DNA of 64,000 bases from Guillardia theta CCMP2712 (taxonomy: Eukaryota; Cryptophyceae; Pyrenomonadales; Geminigeraceae): NCBI RefSeq assembly GCF_000315625.1, contig NW_005434649.1, positions 442,936 to 506,935 of the forward strand. Reading direction: 5' to 3'. Every line of letters starts with the position of its first letter. Position 1 is the stretch's first letter. Below the pieces are notes generated by a model. It did no database searches and was not told the DNA's origin. It worked only from the letters and a program-made list of their open reading frames with translations. Shown here piece after piece: positions 40,301 through 42,384 of the stretch. A program made the position numbers and the translations under genes.

Positions 40301-40341
40301 CGCATGGCGCCCCCAAGCGGGAAGGGGCGTGTCAAAGTCAT
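7375..40341 (-). CDS. Giant modular extracellular protein, 10,988 residues, intronless
   Basis: One open frame of 32,967 bases without an intron; predicted mass is above 1 MDa. The start at 40341 is an ATG. Residues 1-126 are polar; a hydrophobic segment at about 127-143 (RVFYLSILLHFCNSKA) probably acts as signal peptide or signal anchor. Then follow six super-modules, each a LamG-like domain, a Calx-beta-like domain and about ten IPT/TIG domains. I count 62 TIG units in the six modules plus one later, most recognisable by a W-[IT]-SDSS-x-x-C core and GSNFG-type turns. After them come a propeller-like stretch, about six cadherin-like modules and a C-terminal Kelch-type propeller, with no C-terminal membrane span. 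Many NxS/T sites and paired cysteines fit secretion. Likely a cell-surface adhesion, matrix or recognition protein; partner unknown. The only reading frame of comparable length in the window, so the call is certain; function is inference. Confidence 0.95.
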   Translation of the reverse strand: MTLTRPFPLGGAMRRIEPEEGKGMEENWKQDEPRCSGRIELRDCMSHLSGMPPLSSSSDSFLPDSLQKIDSSHRPDHDGDPDIPVEDPESSSIRSSSICAARRSRVTSPLHSRFANLNGRHLITIRRVFYLSILLHFCNSKAIMSSDEAQISHTGRRPLAVSAEYERDVVVSGTPPVIWLYALRDGGKRAGLWKPLVLTSGYLGSMLYVDVWKNRFDGDMTRSSPDDLLLRKTNGIDTISTSTLPRFTDAGVLFDGIDDLMVLQTFSNTSPFDLSFNNSLTVIVAFSIQRDPGRGSSGAWILGNNDLTHPPPIGPTGFGLYIDQSGYVKPLVGSENRYSSKSTLATGTHVVSVQSDPKTFRLWINSTMEIDKIDQHSISLGPRSLSHDPSPDSESILQSKFPFTLGVGATPGQQDEYFKGQVAEVMVFNRVLTDSERYRAERILCIRWQDCTANGGSISWTTLSGTVRENVGYYNIELQRSGGSDGYVEIDYTFQCTRCQEGVDLVVKKPQKVAWEHGDTAKKYISMFIFDQREYPEASRTVELHLQVSHATFESSLTVTNEAFVLQIVPVSPTSWTYLNVNTLDFLGGQNITFFLKNAGDSDVYFAQFSESKCLCKNYSVSCYITQQNQCEGLCQINATHPYRAENSNLLTFKQPAWPCQDQTSFVQLYRRGDNNDVTCSEAKPLVGFEPVDYFFQTYDGPNNMRLPVHYAYSFKCSQIAWTTVDVLNVSTNPMIYDVKKPIVSSVIPQNVPTAGNVLITILGSNFGFSDYEFEMHVGDTLCSASTWTSDSSVSCNLHAGRGVNLPMTWSSSQEGNVSHSVQTSFCYDLPEFLSMVPEAVCENAARVTIVGTNFGTSNISTEIVFEGTRCSDSRWLSDTSLECLVSPGLGTVKNFTLQMEISPPLRVELEPASPIFGFCPPIVTGLEYQQPLNDTQSQQVTIFGSRFGLPASQRTTFIGSTAVQELGWASSTSITVQSPLGAGKDLPVVVCLNAACSPTTSYVSYPPPQIFSVDPLLVSGRSSVNITGLHFGPSLESQGSYSPGLYNPDPWHVRNFPITMKGSSALAYNAGTSVTVGQSSCHTIEYVSTSLIRCQVAYGSGSNLKLNLGINGYNLEHDRLLTYQPPSVTAVSPSYLKPVGEDINVTVYGRNFGADGEVQATIGTTVCFSSIWISDSSLLCSTAYNLGTSKEFITGVGTRNVYVEVGGQRSMPEPNRLPLFTFAAPSVTNIVPAEASYQGGATVTLFGENFGSTDYTLGLQVGATNCLGTTWSSDSAITCVVPAFYGPKGVSSPFIKLQAEDVVSQSSDFRYLAPVDALQVSPSNSPSTGQVLLQLTGSSFGAYGDVVKVFIQNSPCSDLQWFSTSSVRCRAPVGLGRAKVDISIKSKNASSWTTFYDKLTYDAAVVTGFTRNFPTAGGVQTTLLGKNFGYTGDQELVQVIFGKTQCSSTGWISDSAMMCLTPQGLGVEDAIWARSACNQYPLQGPWCVEGSQRNAVFSWDRPILSLARSGAAAGDELITFVGRNFGPYDNSPRVWIGPTETSAASWRSDTSLVCVTSGGIGSNAVSLQLAGESVLLNSTFADFFTYDSPVVTAVSPDFALSSGGGLVTVLGHNFSPFDHTPVVSIGSTRCLESSWISDSSIRCRTPAGSFIERTVSVTFHQSYSEFTTTASKDKAFNFSSSSCAEIIRYEPDARSGEYMINTDSLLWSGFVVLCDFGKEFAGHRGLGVLHAPPVLWLDASDAYLTYGTNLSMTSCPYCTWQKSLLMQQGFSGRVSSWRSRVGGIVLQQADAKKQPTFVASSDSWTVRNDNSGELSSSGPYVHPGVISFDGINDFLQSSTFSFDALPAVSVVVVMNIKSTFHGGFVFSNNVPVSGQERGVGLFVEPDGKLKVVGGDEARYLSSSQVVPLEGLHVVTMVMSANQFSLWLDSDIQKGFDKFACSVPDSSFEKLCIPEGPSDCTGSFLDAIQSDAVELWLSSTDSISTLRYLDNNGDFIQEVLQWRDRRNCSACQTFDWSSSAARPLILTNQRYTSVNLGSAVDFSTVLGQRNLTVVFVSNDQFCLQFATSDYPASVSNLSVPGFRSSCPVSVLSAQANFEVCNSSFVPSSSLTVYSLTLSLVEACDRSQSLPKRWEGGITEYMTWTELLSPEALGVVQSYLMSKYEIQTFCRRRGTGGLASPIPSLFLGTFPGVLPRYLNNQTGVPSFFAGEVAEMVMFDRVISESERADMERVMCLRWQRSCLVASLRLQVTGRPLDFFSRDVVDQVRQSLVAAMGVPQVQETQVELSSLQEVKNAENLWNYNPQVTVDVKFSRLDSVLAASLRSVLQDGASQFEGQLQSFLSAQWNADVLVKSEAFDVAGYVKVGYVSFSQDRVYTITEGSLFNGSYMPSTVRIPVTRYNGSDGAVAIRYQTVERTAKSSQDFVAVSKVVAWGHGEETTKYLEVHIIDNELLQEARQFQVTIVEYYSEFQGFAIEGSKAVNVSITDNNLTEPVFWYNISASQVAPSCNNLSTGPIGGGFEVTIHGHGFNAYSRPMHCTWYSRSDACEGNTEVNVYYKWFDYLSNSQVCGIQESRSDVVVLNDKFLRCTAPQWTISTSAPIFLRLGMGTGPGEEGIDNKFGAYGFQFLAPCSMLPSQRNIPMSGVTQIAVLGSNFGFTNVSLTPIIGLSAGGQVDWSSDSSISITRFSPGTGYEKQVGLTVWDGLAVFDQAFSYDAPRIISFAPQDLRLVSGLQFHAVVTGKNFGDQAGTQRDVFLQQQPCQNVSWVSDSYLTCLGSVAAPVFSSLAQTYAEIVVSVDSQSGTGEAFQFPPPEQLTAVSPSNGPVNDGTRSLTVFGSNFGVKDNSLAVSFSDTPCLSTTWISDTALYVRCEFSGYPPADVQLQSRLYDIQNGSALFSFDTMVVTAVAPANGPIVGGTNVSVTGRNFGDHDYSSSCVVDGNESPATWISDSSLVCLTPPRVKEERTFKIQSAIKSGATATAIFSYDRPCLTSFLPSSVPKIGAQVTAFGKNFGLSSSDQLGLVGQQETNCTWLSDSSLNCNIPSGVVEASFAAFLRKGPAMIVSDDEACRASISYDPLKVTGVSPPNGPAVGGIRLELLGENFGVSPPNSTSLTLDGASCENTSWVSDSSIACYHLPPKTSPCAQTLGQVNVSVVREGAQPSGEALLERGATSLAYDEAKILKVETPGEATVLNSVFTFTGAAARNNGQVELTVLGDNLCLGCSSVRIRDIECTNLTWVSYSMMTCTIPYVPGGRESCVRRLNVTLQDTCHGVDSFVPDLVLVEEPKISYIDPSHAPTNRTSSVSVFGSCFGYKDFSPTVTLGPKNHEIEWTSDTSLTTRFVSSVGGPYGFTVAFASGAESSITNVFCYDAPRLQGLDPNIGPTTGKMQVTLTGYNFGFDEGLDMKIGSISCSSTKSISDTSIACTIGECTGSCSNLQPSLTVLGIQNVETSLTFTYLPPPVVKSWSSQEQVRFDVGGTITIVGEKFSESSDRMAYVGSTECLTIMWTSDTSLQCTVSPGRGSFLGVKVRVGYGTGNLYRTFSYFPDWVSNLGVTGNPFGWFNSEDSDKIKGYANDTRRVQYWRSRASSSSGVEVSLQSYYETAPALTPLNVVQFQSGKEFLYTDYRYNNQSLSLLLLFYYSPPANTGLLEDQILLATSVEGPSETGRLVLSINQSNVMALSRDDIPLQEVELVPNKHNQITFSISSDSCILRVNSVGGAFNCSSISLANIRFVLGNQNGLNSQSFLGSVLEFVIYDSALGASDLAQLERATCLRRNVSTCAALGTNPGAITWSDASINVKESIGNVSVVVERVGGNDGWAIVFWKIVPIFPLPPPPLYSDKCGTGALIAINSEGCPDCTFCSPDDEKQCFAWFQFGFGENTRKSISVQVCDNMVFNQLDRILTFELYGLSSTYPMSFNISEMNFTIVGPDDIQWNQLLTNSVLASGEEIEVRGQGFQEHERHVCEFTPDDTSMPANTSVQTNATWLNSTLLRCSSWGAWEFPLMFARLQIYRVLWEGGQEIRSPLSFYPTGNASDVLQVVEYWRTIEPESSSAGGSKLVVVRGAGLLHSKSYSCTWGNVSVLATFVNSSTLTCSTPVWTLQSTTDFKLVSSSPISYSHQKSSYLICHVPATETPDICITQQSSSVTFTFERFVTTVSTASASVMGSANVTVSGLGFGSCRSDLLCSFTNQESDSSSPAHFVSDSELVCETPFWPHSDRVVKFLVNCSTFPPGENFWNAYPQDNSFTFLAPALSHLLPNSSLDTTGNQPLTLYGSSFGLTSKWFNNDSSRKVTVGSSQGSQLTWVSDSSLTFVSPAGINYDYEGLNVNLTLANATSTLENVAFYNDSECFRWDVPLTFPSVKQKLLADGILTVYGRGFGTLQDIDKVRVLLDDVECSDTQYVSDSVLRCVIPESLACTGEDQQLYASVRVGSKAPRVCAETNHLVTPRVFDFSGNEAPTAGGTNLTLFSNNFGDLDYQIVLGETRCEDVSWISSTSVRCLVPPGTGKGIAINLLALNCSFPNASSSSFRYAIPSVTTIVPNFADRHGDTNVTIFGSNFGTTDVGVKVYTQQFPCQDVTWASDTSVTCTVSVNFDETVSFVPPTVEVNGVEGTGPASLEFIDMPAINTVEPPQVRIFQGVLNLTGSGLLNSTITAVLLGSTSAPSVDWTSDSQILAYVPPGIGSEQQDIDLEVRGLIHVKRLGAWRYEAPYLQSIEYDYQASKAKLFGRNFGVFDPSVRVLVGGTECVSTSWTSDSAVSCSFSRLAGQDFDVSVQVADSVGTLFKGFKYAPPAITSIESVRGESASDLPLLPVAGQSTISIRGENFGSQHDEQEIRLGSTLCNLVEWTSDSSIRCVSRVWFDNVKSVNVSIAVGPAGHLQRSGSIDVQVSSPTCQVIKNGLETIGRAAAIGRYLTDPDFGSSSDAYLAFCEMGNLNLDIIYGTMGTNRNKPVPWMWLDPSVADTVSVACQDQYGASWNESFYPTNSSTCSSILSWSSRRLSPVHVVSFDSLGSSTVTYLSGQVTTPPKVAIADHSYMAANEFRPIAEEYTIFFVLESMLQNASCWILDDTDVHTVPPHGFGFKLQDGELSAIFGDQAVDLRSGVLGDGIHLIDLTVNLTTVQLAVDGQVVNETNHSVTDYQPGLAKLHLLKRSTLFDVQNDCSIELGDIILYNRLLDSAEIRNSRRYLCLKWNVSGCTSAPAYGHLQSVNSSYSVAESQGHVRIWLERVDGTDGPMTMEFTCSSDQPANLASLNYNPCSDAIEPAIQFVDFTPVSGSLSWDHGESGRKYFDMHVIDNGILQSTRSVNCTVVQLSPSTNEQLTVQVLILDPIDSCDVCPNTSCVRNNFNCSIRVDSLSPTFGPAAGGANITFTGSGFREEVSYACEFSSANFKLQAGLPVVRTAATATSEVAVTCSIPTWHEMFLDAFVQIVLASNNSRSCAKVPFQFTRPQITVVEPSAGNTVTSTNVRVYGSNFGQKGSDILVTIGGSATSTSWTSDSSMGIVVPPMVGVHDICCSVGNVQGCTSFMRLVGSLSETDVLRLDGQDDAFVQALTSVLTTALSVTWNSIHVARYNISIADSVVEVYIAFSTPSPPQPSATFKVSLSNVTIFYSIASSYQLTFRSASPSISQIFPSTFPSSVSGTELIVTVAGSHFGAMDYSPTATIGPTACLVTMWISDSSLLCSAPFGYGSGTVEVTVAQQSSSSDVKFSYRASPVIATSQPSNGRMVGGFELTIIGQQFGTADNSAQVKVGGKDSLSSRWISSTSVLCTVPSGLGQGIPIQLDFAFGRTSAANIFSYDTLSLTAVTPRNSTPNSPVTLTVLGTNFGIKSNLSTGYSVDCYLGDQVSFSASWISESSSSCSFGPQNSIASNLRLNLNGLIGSISPAAGGFAYDAPEITDVQAGSVPPAGGGVVSVYGSNFGIKAPPDFRALVGDTLCSKVQWKSDSSTTCVAPAGTGHVPISVIRWGIVGKSSPLLSYNPSSISDIHPSNAPVINDAVITLLGQGFGPEQGNQSLVYGSQVTECSSWTSDTSMGCLLPPDVSGNQFFYPQVSVGSILSNFSDHAFSFDLAVVSSLKPAYGSIGGVPMLTVLGNNFGTAEPQEVVGDFGGISCLKPSNVAQKGLDWISDSSLLCSLQPGSGQNLPMHLNIDSVPSNAGDVAFQYLRNPQVTALQYSGTYLQTGGANVTVLGKAFSIYNNAQKQYVNGGFTCRVGNTLALDAAWSSDTSVSCLVGPGSGQDLSVSVEVLGSFATIFQAFSYLPAPTITAIEPDHEILTPGNTITINGNNFGFKDPTPVGYVEATRCTQTFWVASTSITCVLPQAELVDGLSIRVDVDGQSSTLPNALNYSGTGLVNQFGFSFPQPLIWLDPRRSSTVKREGSLSQVQYVKEWKPRFTSGTTATEDPFTFLQDSIVQRPQYKDGFLRFDGMNDRMLSNKPLYRPRNEMTLFVVFRAAQSKRGASSVCVARPVVAVLRIDGNDYMRIQSENDYIFPVPRGSNPQFWIYSPSGNTRILLSYVSITNVSAVANEHPAYYEVKAPPGTSYPDVSGEGYFAVPYGMDSACAPGWLLSDNPIGKSYAGGGFGVYIDKNQLVRPVAKQDVTLVSQTQLTDGWHILTVSMNLEIPNKFYRLYVDNSLDKGFDYDEAFLSSSEVISQDQDVSNPVLPLALGSRSTGFSDADKAYFHGDLGEIVMYKEALSEQNRDRVFRALCIRWRPSLCSPPGFGGNFTFTWINFARMSIVKDVSQVPVASVSRTGGSDGYASFYLELRNTSASDACCTLTRLKLEWAHGDTAAKELTWPDLDFITRSMGVRELSRSLIVNLRELWTDSIVHTEQTVIQVQNDVPYIDQVQPSVSTTQGGVTITIVGGNFGDSDTYGLKLPFTQPSHVEVRIGGTVCDSPRWISDSSIVTSSPKGGHTEFSKTVEVHIDVGCPFYENHFFGCKRTKSVANASFQYHSPVIQSIIPVDDVGLPTTPVITVIGSNFGFSPTNTSITVGSTACAESTWYSDTSCICNARKGSGSLLPVSVLLEDKTTGTLPSSFSYRPQMVIERVRYANSPTTGSVNITIFGTQFSVINLNPKVQVGSTECITSDWISFTSLACRVSGGIGVGLSVTVGNDVSDDVVLANVFSYNQPIITAIVPVHGPIVGQNVTIYGANLAENTDSIVEEFASHGEEFAGLDWVVEGRRYVVPADWFTFDEPRIDSIAPNFGPTSGDFNTTIKGQNFGSESWMNLTVKVGSSRCSTLVWTSDSSIMCNMAAGTGTERKIVIARNKHVGTSEVAFSYSAPVVSAVNPTNIPRMTSHLVLTVSGSNFGRDTDDDLVASVGNSPCTVEDRTDTRFHCRVQALTLTQFDISVEVTGQVVNNSLTTFSFDQPKILSLSSYAGPKSGNYPVLINGINYDVSPPQNLSLSIGNTTCMSSGWVSDSSLACRSPATSSIQEGFVSVSIGTFDLKSSRAFWFLERPELTGIKAENKTTCTDKLVNVTLSGRNFGEREEHLKNILIGLHPCSNQTWMSPSKLSCLVRPGLGRWVDVYVETYGGNATLSRAYDFECAPNITNVHPSPIAAKGDQNVTVTGVNLRPGDDTFSLRIGQTSCLSSLWTSETSMLCTSPEGFGRGLKVIAEINRLTFESVASLDYSYPCLSSSPQASTPIRTDGGENLIFHGTNLLALRHVSFEIFVGPFQCEDAKVIADSTLSCNTTRGFGHDLEVKLIVGGQDTWQYCHDAVNKIYFSYSLPIISGVEPQQGPSSGFSTVSITGSDFGSSSIVNLTAFIGNTACQQSSWISSTSITCTTAAGAGLNQRVMVDFSGTSAEVEDAYNYSSPTCRVAMKLAGTQTPSYFLIDDRNASSLVLCERLQEMSVVRVLGLKNHTPIAWLSTQVVSNYLETTLSHVGEQLVVYIKSWQSYVGDAAFSPPSDVARPTLTVDGTVRFNGVNEILQSNLERKGPRFTAFVAFRADWSSRDGWCPRDFGVGGTACAPGWLLSDNSVTNSETPAGFGIFIGSERYIQAVVGNYSGFYSVDRLDLNDEMHVISVELTETNVRLWLDGREQPSVDSSFLHRMPLSSTINVTLGGRGTHVVDAQLHPEARDYFHGDIAEVVLIDDLLSEQERKVVQRSLVARWMLHSNALGASLDLSVPSQPVEGDNILISILRNEGTDGFISGTYTISYEATVIHGEFHWYHGESEPFVIFDGVILDHVYTAGDILVNVNLTVLENEYLVRKKFVSKAFSIKNVDSRISQLTPANGPATGGTLITIGGMNLKCASGSGACNAQRNYTVLLGGRECTDLYWFSEHALTCKTPPGFGRDVKSQFYVNSAWTEVVPWFSYDEPVFSSLHVSEFRLNLTGENFGSSAAWSHVAIVGSTVAETTRWVSDSALEVLVSPGIGKGHPVLLGIAQSSFNTNFSYSYLNPQVSNLAPSYQNGTLPYVAVHGKYFGAADYSARAFVGPSACSLSVWTSDSSLSCHVPAGVGSNCLSVKVGEDESICTHNFTYLAPPVIHSVNVSWNVSSLEFDNLTVPAVGLLVVNGQNFGFSETEVRVQVGETQSARAVWTSDSSILAYIPPGVGANLTVTTFVYLQSATSEKTFSYLPPEINYLSPKADPRNQSSSTIFGRWFGYSDYSATASIEGQPIQTFWISDSAMAAHIPARQGPFHAKSSVRVDVAQLTGSFVGQVYRLPSIESVQAHAECNETLEIARSTVVDIVGSYFEPGIEAFVGSTRCISTTFVSDTSIFCKVTPGTGKSVKVEINIEDHNSSLTHSFTYETPYVFGLDPNHGPARGNFSVNLLGDYFAESDTAETGGLKYSIGETVCSPLTWISTTSISCTVGAGIGKHHELTLALNSSGLNASCYRPVFFSYDAPLVRRLQPVYGSVEGYKFVTFIGSNFGVDDLHQLSATIGGTSCLQVQWQSDSSIACQTAPGGGRELQVSVTVAGLSTIPSLVNYTYLELPHVSSIQPPRLDLVDQSQITIVGNHFAQEGFIPSVNIGSQSCAVLQAERTSIICEPPAVLNNGPWTVTVHLDDRTSDALVVQQQIPTIDSVLCTVVNQGQKTEITLYGRNFGTGGLSFSTVYINEESCPTVIWISDNMIKCIVSKIVMRKSSVQLRYYDEFGDVMFFEPLVQAISLSNKGSVSQLLSLDEFTGSTHELRKIAPVCMSHGNIAADPLGGRLFCMMQDFERHPDLLTISLNMSFATSTVSLAISSRVSNDLQDLRNVTVTNLEFDVVSSRLFAMAIPRLCDKSFFISINVTDGTVAVLASVRGVPVPNLRALDPVHKVYYGLIEDGTDQVFFAASTGNKVGSVCEMAGGACQIVSPGQSACTTFTRSSELLLEQDAKVLCRNLSSYCDYYEWNGILQTFEMNQLNGTDACNGPKIVYANRWQGISAMTFDLTRDALLIVREDVLGRDRVRKQDNLAILLLDVSFLFTSTANFVATDQNVLGQCLRLSESQMSPSDWAVDYTRTITTFSAREVSSDSYSFLFSSHLFLFKELGTMRAVAYEENFKSFEFQIEDLGFQAIIPLDDLNLLLTPSVKNVIPPCLSPNGTTTVTVFGKNFGFADTSPRISIDGRECLHSKWISNEQLVCEYAPAKDSGSILTCANMKIDFTHYDIPVYFHNLRYSLNGASSLCQQCMSGAASDQPIEIYTWENSGRVDVKLAPAQCGVIAGEGQFSLNVSEAVGNLDLLIYDSVRIFSDNCSLTFSLHSLQNGRIEFAAPVIGTTLIIYASPINNPPTLLPAQTELSLCETLPVETSLTHSVPFAVHNGGPDESSQQLTVTLTHSDVGAQALENVQYTMNSSALLVTFRVKPGFAGTASISVGVQDDGGLGSGLPFTPPACPENERYVDFPSPCNWDRANASTILIHVAKYNAQPTFAFNQQARFRAEDLTGKVTSADSSGHLEMPEGLGIVLVEDWLVNVSQGSPDEASQMLSFAVVPLSYAPAESGLEVPPVLLANRSLQLVTKARIDSLTATSQFVIMLTDSGDAHCGINQKNRTITVTVNSVNRPPLFSLDPAYSSVVRKEDECGSANPCRIESFVTNVSSGANEFWQTVTFHVEVESSVIFRCSNTTMFDSIEVDNTRRASPYLDRNGTLFFAIRPGCSGRAGIKILLFDTGGTENRARNVSMPAYFNLTISTTLYAPEFSIACDQSYPYACMYEQGVPVADKTCLNSTETVLQNFISQYSSQNLESLQTFSFSVLVTNLPTEAFDVYPHIDLANKSLAFRMHREYQGIIAMVVVLQDGSLLQSNSSFLTRCVEIPKPISFQVQEQISISEHQTSYGPSPFVTQIVSEGRVPPGSFKVEQVESFPPGLITSGPSVNCSEVPCLTGFLRFDSAPFRFGSAKFSISFYDLQQNLRSPVLFFTIKVQPFNNQPSFASNETLDVNENSWCIEIEAGVCDTSFLFSEYRLLHLRRRFAHNISIGDPYEVMPYHTTVDGGINISTNSNCPAGPCCFQRVTFVVQDADSSASSALFLSRPQVFPDGTLQFALKEDVYGQATFYVSLKDEGACSSNSSYLLDLAPTLPPKASEQRVFTIVVHPVNRQPSFQVKTRRLSVIPYSLPRYIPNFFFNISTGPPSEGYQTYSFHIFVDELFSPLFSPPGLPSYRYSNNSLLFSACMKAPNRTVVFNATATMKDSGGRNLTQLRDLLLFYPMDELSVELEYTFLSSEHVETSQLQSWRQQQNASLSRRMGHAMVEFLEHVWILGGYEINSPLGDSYQSDVWQSTPCPVNSTASCLRFQLVTGQAGWMPRHSHAVTVFKERLWLMGGFSEEGHSLNDVWSSSDGVVWRQVSTSAAWGRRFSFGLVSTAWYEGGEWHFRMVLAGGASYRGLAKLRYNDVWTTEDGDSWTLASSAAPWSPRHSHGMVASALLGACPQIWLMGGEGDDLYNDVWLSTNGSAWQLVTGNAPWARRRGFSLLAFQDSLLVIAGHAQKEFEGGTDGFLQSDIWQSKDGADWVEAAALAPFPARAYFGSTTVMGQRIVLYGGRGELDILDDVWVLAHSG
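7378..8345 (-). other. C-terminal Kelch-type beta-propeller of the giant protein
   Basis: Six repeats of a hydrophobic strand ending in a GG or AG pair (VWILGGYE, LWLMGGFSEE, MVLAGGASYRG, IWLMGGEGDD, LLVIAGHAQ, IVLYGGRGE), each followed after 10-20 residues by a DVW or DIW motif and a Trp-containing strand. This spacing is the Kelch/galactose-oxidase propeller pattern. It is the very end of the protein, so a six-bladed head at the C-terminus is likely. Confidence 0.75.
8690..11210 (-). other. Cadherin-like module region of the giant protein
   Basis: Roughly six tandem beta-sandwich modules of 110-190 residues, each starting with a variant of N-x-[PQ]-P-[ST]-F (NNPPTLL, NAQPTFAF, NRPPLFSL, NNQPSFAS, NRQPSFQV) after a TVxVxxVN-type strand. 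Conserved acidic patches (DDGG, DTGG, DEG) resemble calcium-binding loops of cadherin-like repeats. Assignment is by pattern only. Confidence 0.55.
13060..39820 (-). repeat. Six-fold LamG / Calx-beta / TIG super-repeat inside the giant gene
   Basis: Approximate parts in transcription order. LamG 39820-38985, Calx-beta 38960-38640, ten TIG 38130-35290. Double LamG 35160-33600, Calx-beta 33210-32930, eleven TIG 32850-29700. LamG 29690-29010, Calx-beta 28985-28580, ten TIG to 25660. LamG 25570-24760, Calx-beta 24725-24370, ten TIG to 21290. LamG 21280-20195, Calx-beta 20165-19840, about eleven TIG to 16850. LamG 16770-15965, Calx-beta 15960-15690, ten TIG to 13060. LamG cassettes share a WL-[DY] opening, an [FR]-[DN]-G-[IMV]-N/D core and a final RALCIRW-like motif. 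Calx-beta units share GG-[SN]-DG and W-x-HG-[DE]. The HG landmarks sit near 38790, 33035, 28705, 24505, 19985 and 15810, a period of about 4.2-4.5 kb except where LamG is doubled. Confidence 0.8.
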
Positions 40342-40349
40342 CTAATAGG

Positions 40350-40475
40350 TTTTGTAGTCAAGATTGAGTGTCTTTAGTGAAATATTCCGATCTCATTATC
40401 GACGCTTATAGTCAAATCACCGTGAAAACACGACTATGAGGGTGCATAGTCAAAATTAGTGTCTGTAGTCAAATT
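40350..40475. promoter_or_regulatory. Cluster of TAGTCAA motifs upstream of the giant gene
   Basis: Within about 120 bases upstream of the giant gene start there are four exact copies of TAGTCAA (near 40355, 40409, 40447 and 40466), often followed by AAT, plus a one-base variant near 40375. The reverse complement TTGACTA resembles known TTGAC-type activator boxes of plants. A role as binding sites is inference. Confidence 0.35.
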
Positions 40476-40901
40476 CCCGTCTGTGGGAGTCCGGTCAGCG
40501 AGTCAGCCCCAGGCTTGCTCGCTGCATCCGATGGTCGAGATAGAACGATCGCATCAAGATTGACTCGTATGTGCAGTAGAAAATCGAGCTTTTCTGGTCC
40601 GACACTATCACGACTCGGCCTCGGAAACCTGAAACTTGGGTCTGGCATTCTATGTGACGATCATGATCATGCAATGATTGCGCAAGCCTCAATCGGTGCT
40701 TTGCAGCTTTAAATTTAGAGAGTTCGAATGTAGAGAAAGACAGAATATTTGGATATTAAAAAGTTGCAAGGTATCCGCCGGTGCTAAACAGCTTGGGCGG
40801 GCCCCGGCGAATTGAAGCAACTTGATTACTGAAAAAGAATAATGAACACTTGCAAATACTTTACACCTGTCATGTCGTGGTCAACTACAAGATAATATGC
40901 A
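40476..40901. other. Intergenic, no gene seen
   Basis: AT-rich and unremarkable; 3' flank of the coiled-coil gene at 40902 and distal upstream sequence of the giant gene. No frame with credible protein composition. Confidence 0.45.
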
Positions 40902-41983
40902 TCATCGAATCCGCCTGACCTCCATTGCTGCGACCGATGAAGACTTCAAAGAAATTGGGTCTTCTTCAATAGCTTCAGCGATCTTGAGAGCTTGCTTTGC
41001 TGCAATCCACTTCTTCCGTGCTGATGCAGTCTCATCAATCAAAGTTTCAACCTGTTGGAAATGATAGAAGAAGCTCAGCTAGGGTTTCTCTTCCAATCGA
41101 TTTGTAACACCTGTTGCTTGATTGGAGCGAGTTGGTGAAGTGCCTCCTTTGCACTCAAGAATCCATGACTGCGCACTGCCTCAGTCATCTTGTCCCGTTG
41201 TGCCAAGGCATCTTTCAAGCGATCCTTCACTTGCACTACTTCTTTCCTTGCTTGCTGATAATCTTTGCGGGCGTTTGCTAAAAGTTTCAATCGGTTTTCT
41301 TTGATTGCTTGCTTTTCCTCGCGCAACTTTAGAAACTGCTCTTCCCTTTCCTCGCGAGCTGCCCTTTCTCGCGCCATTTTCTCCAAGTCTTCCTGGAACT
41401 GAGGAGAGACCATCCCCCCCGCATGCTCATTCACGGTCTTGGATTGCGCTAAGCTTTGTTGCAATGGCTGGCGAGTTGCAAATGATGCAGAGCTTTCCTC
41501 TACTCTCGTGTTCTGATTTTGGTGAGCACCAACATGTTTCTTTTCATTGACAATATCGTTTTGAGATGGAGTCGAACGAAGCAAGTCGTCCTCTTCATGT
41601 TGTTGATCGCTGTCCGTAGTTTTCTGAATCAAACGAACCAAATGTTCCACTGATTTCTTTTCCCACTTCCTATTGAGATCCTCTTGCTCTGAAATCGCTG
41701 CTTGTCGATCACGAAAAAACTTGATTTGCTCTGGCTTGAGTTGATGGCTTGCAACCTCCAGGGCAGCAGAGATGGCTGAGTCTAACCGAGGGCCATGTTT
41801 ACCCTCGCCATCGTTGCTCATAGTAGCAATGGTGTGGCCTCTAGGAATCAAGGTGCATGCAAGAACAACGGACATCAAGAATGTCCCACCTGCCACTAGG
41901 GTATAGAAGCGCTTCATCTTTCCTGTATCGCCATCCTCGTCTCCCCCTTCCCCTGCCCCATACCGTCGCTGCCTAGCCGACAT
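40902..41983 (-). CDS. Membrane-anchored coiled-coil protein, two exons
   Basis: Exons 41111-41983 and 40902-41051 join in phase 0 across a 59-nt intron (GTGTTAC ... CAACAG), giving about 340 residues. The start at 41983 is an ATG. A charged N-terminus (about 23 residues) precedes one hydrophobic span (FYTLVAGGTFLMSVVLACTL, about residues 26-45), so the protein is probably a type II membrane protein. The rest is hydrophilic, with a Gln/Ser-rich middle and a strong coiled coil at about 195-265 rich in Glu, Arg and Lys (RERAAREEREEQFLKLREEK). The spliced exon continues the helix (ASARKKWIAAKQALKIAEAI). No catalytic motif or named family recognised; a tether or scaffold role is plausible. Confidence 0.75.
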
Positions 41984-42384
41984 GTGAGCCTATTTCTGGA
42001 AAGATGACACTGAGGTAAGAGGGTGATGATTTGGCATTCGGCCCGGATGCCACTGAGGGCCGGGCCGCCCCGGCCCCCGCGATGCCGCCGCGGACCGTGT
42101 CGGACGGACTGGTGACTCCGGCCGGGCTATACTCGGTGACCGTGACGGTGACCCTTAAAGTCACACTGTGACAAGTTAACTGAGTCAACTCCGATGATCG
42201 GCAGAGAGCGACGTGATTACATCAGTTATCATCCCCGCCGCTCAGTGGAACTGCAACCGGCCGGGCGGCCCGGCGGGCGGCTCGGAGGAGCCCCCCGCAG
42301 GCCGCCGCCGGCCCGGGGCCGCGCTCCGAGGCTCAAGTCATATCACTGAGAAGCAAACACCCACGTGGCTCCTACTCTGAGAGT
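41984..42384. other. GC-rich spacer abutting the mobile element
   Basis: Very GC-rich between 42045 and 42335 (GGCCGGGCCGCCCCGGCCCC-like), similar in style to the spacer at 6240-6850, with which it shares ATGCCGCCGCGG. No gene. The mobile element begins abruptly at 42385. Confidence 0.5.
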
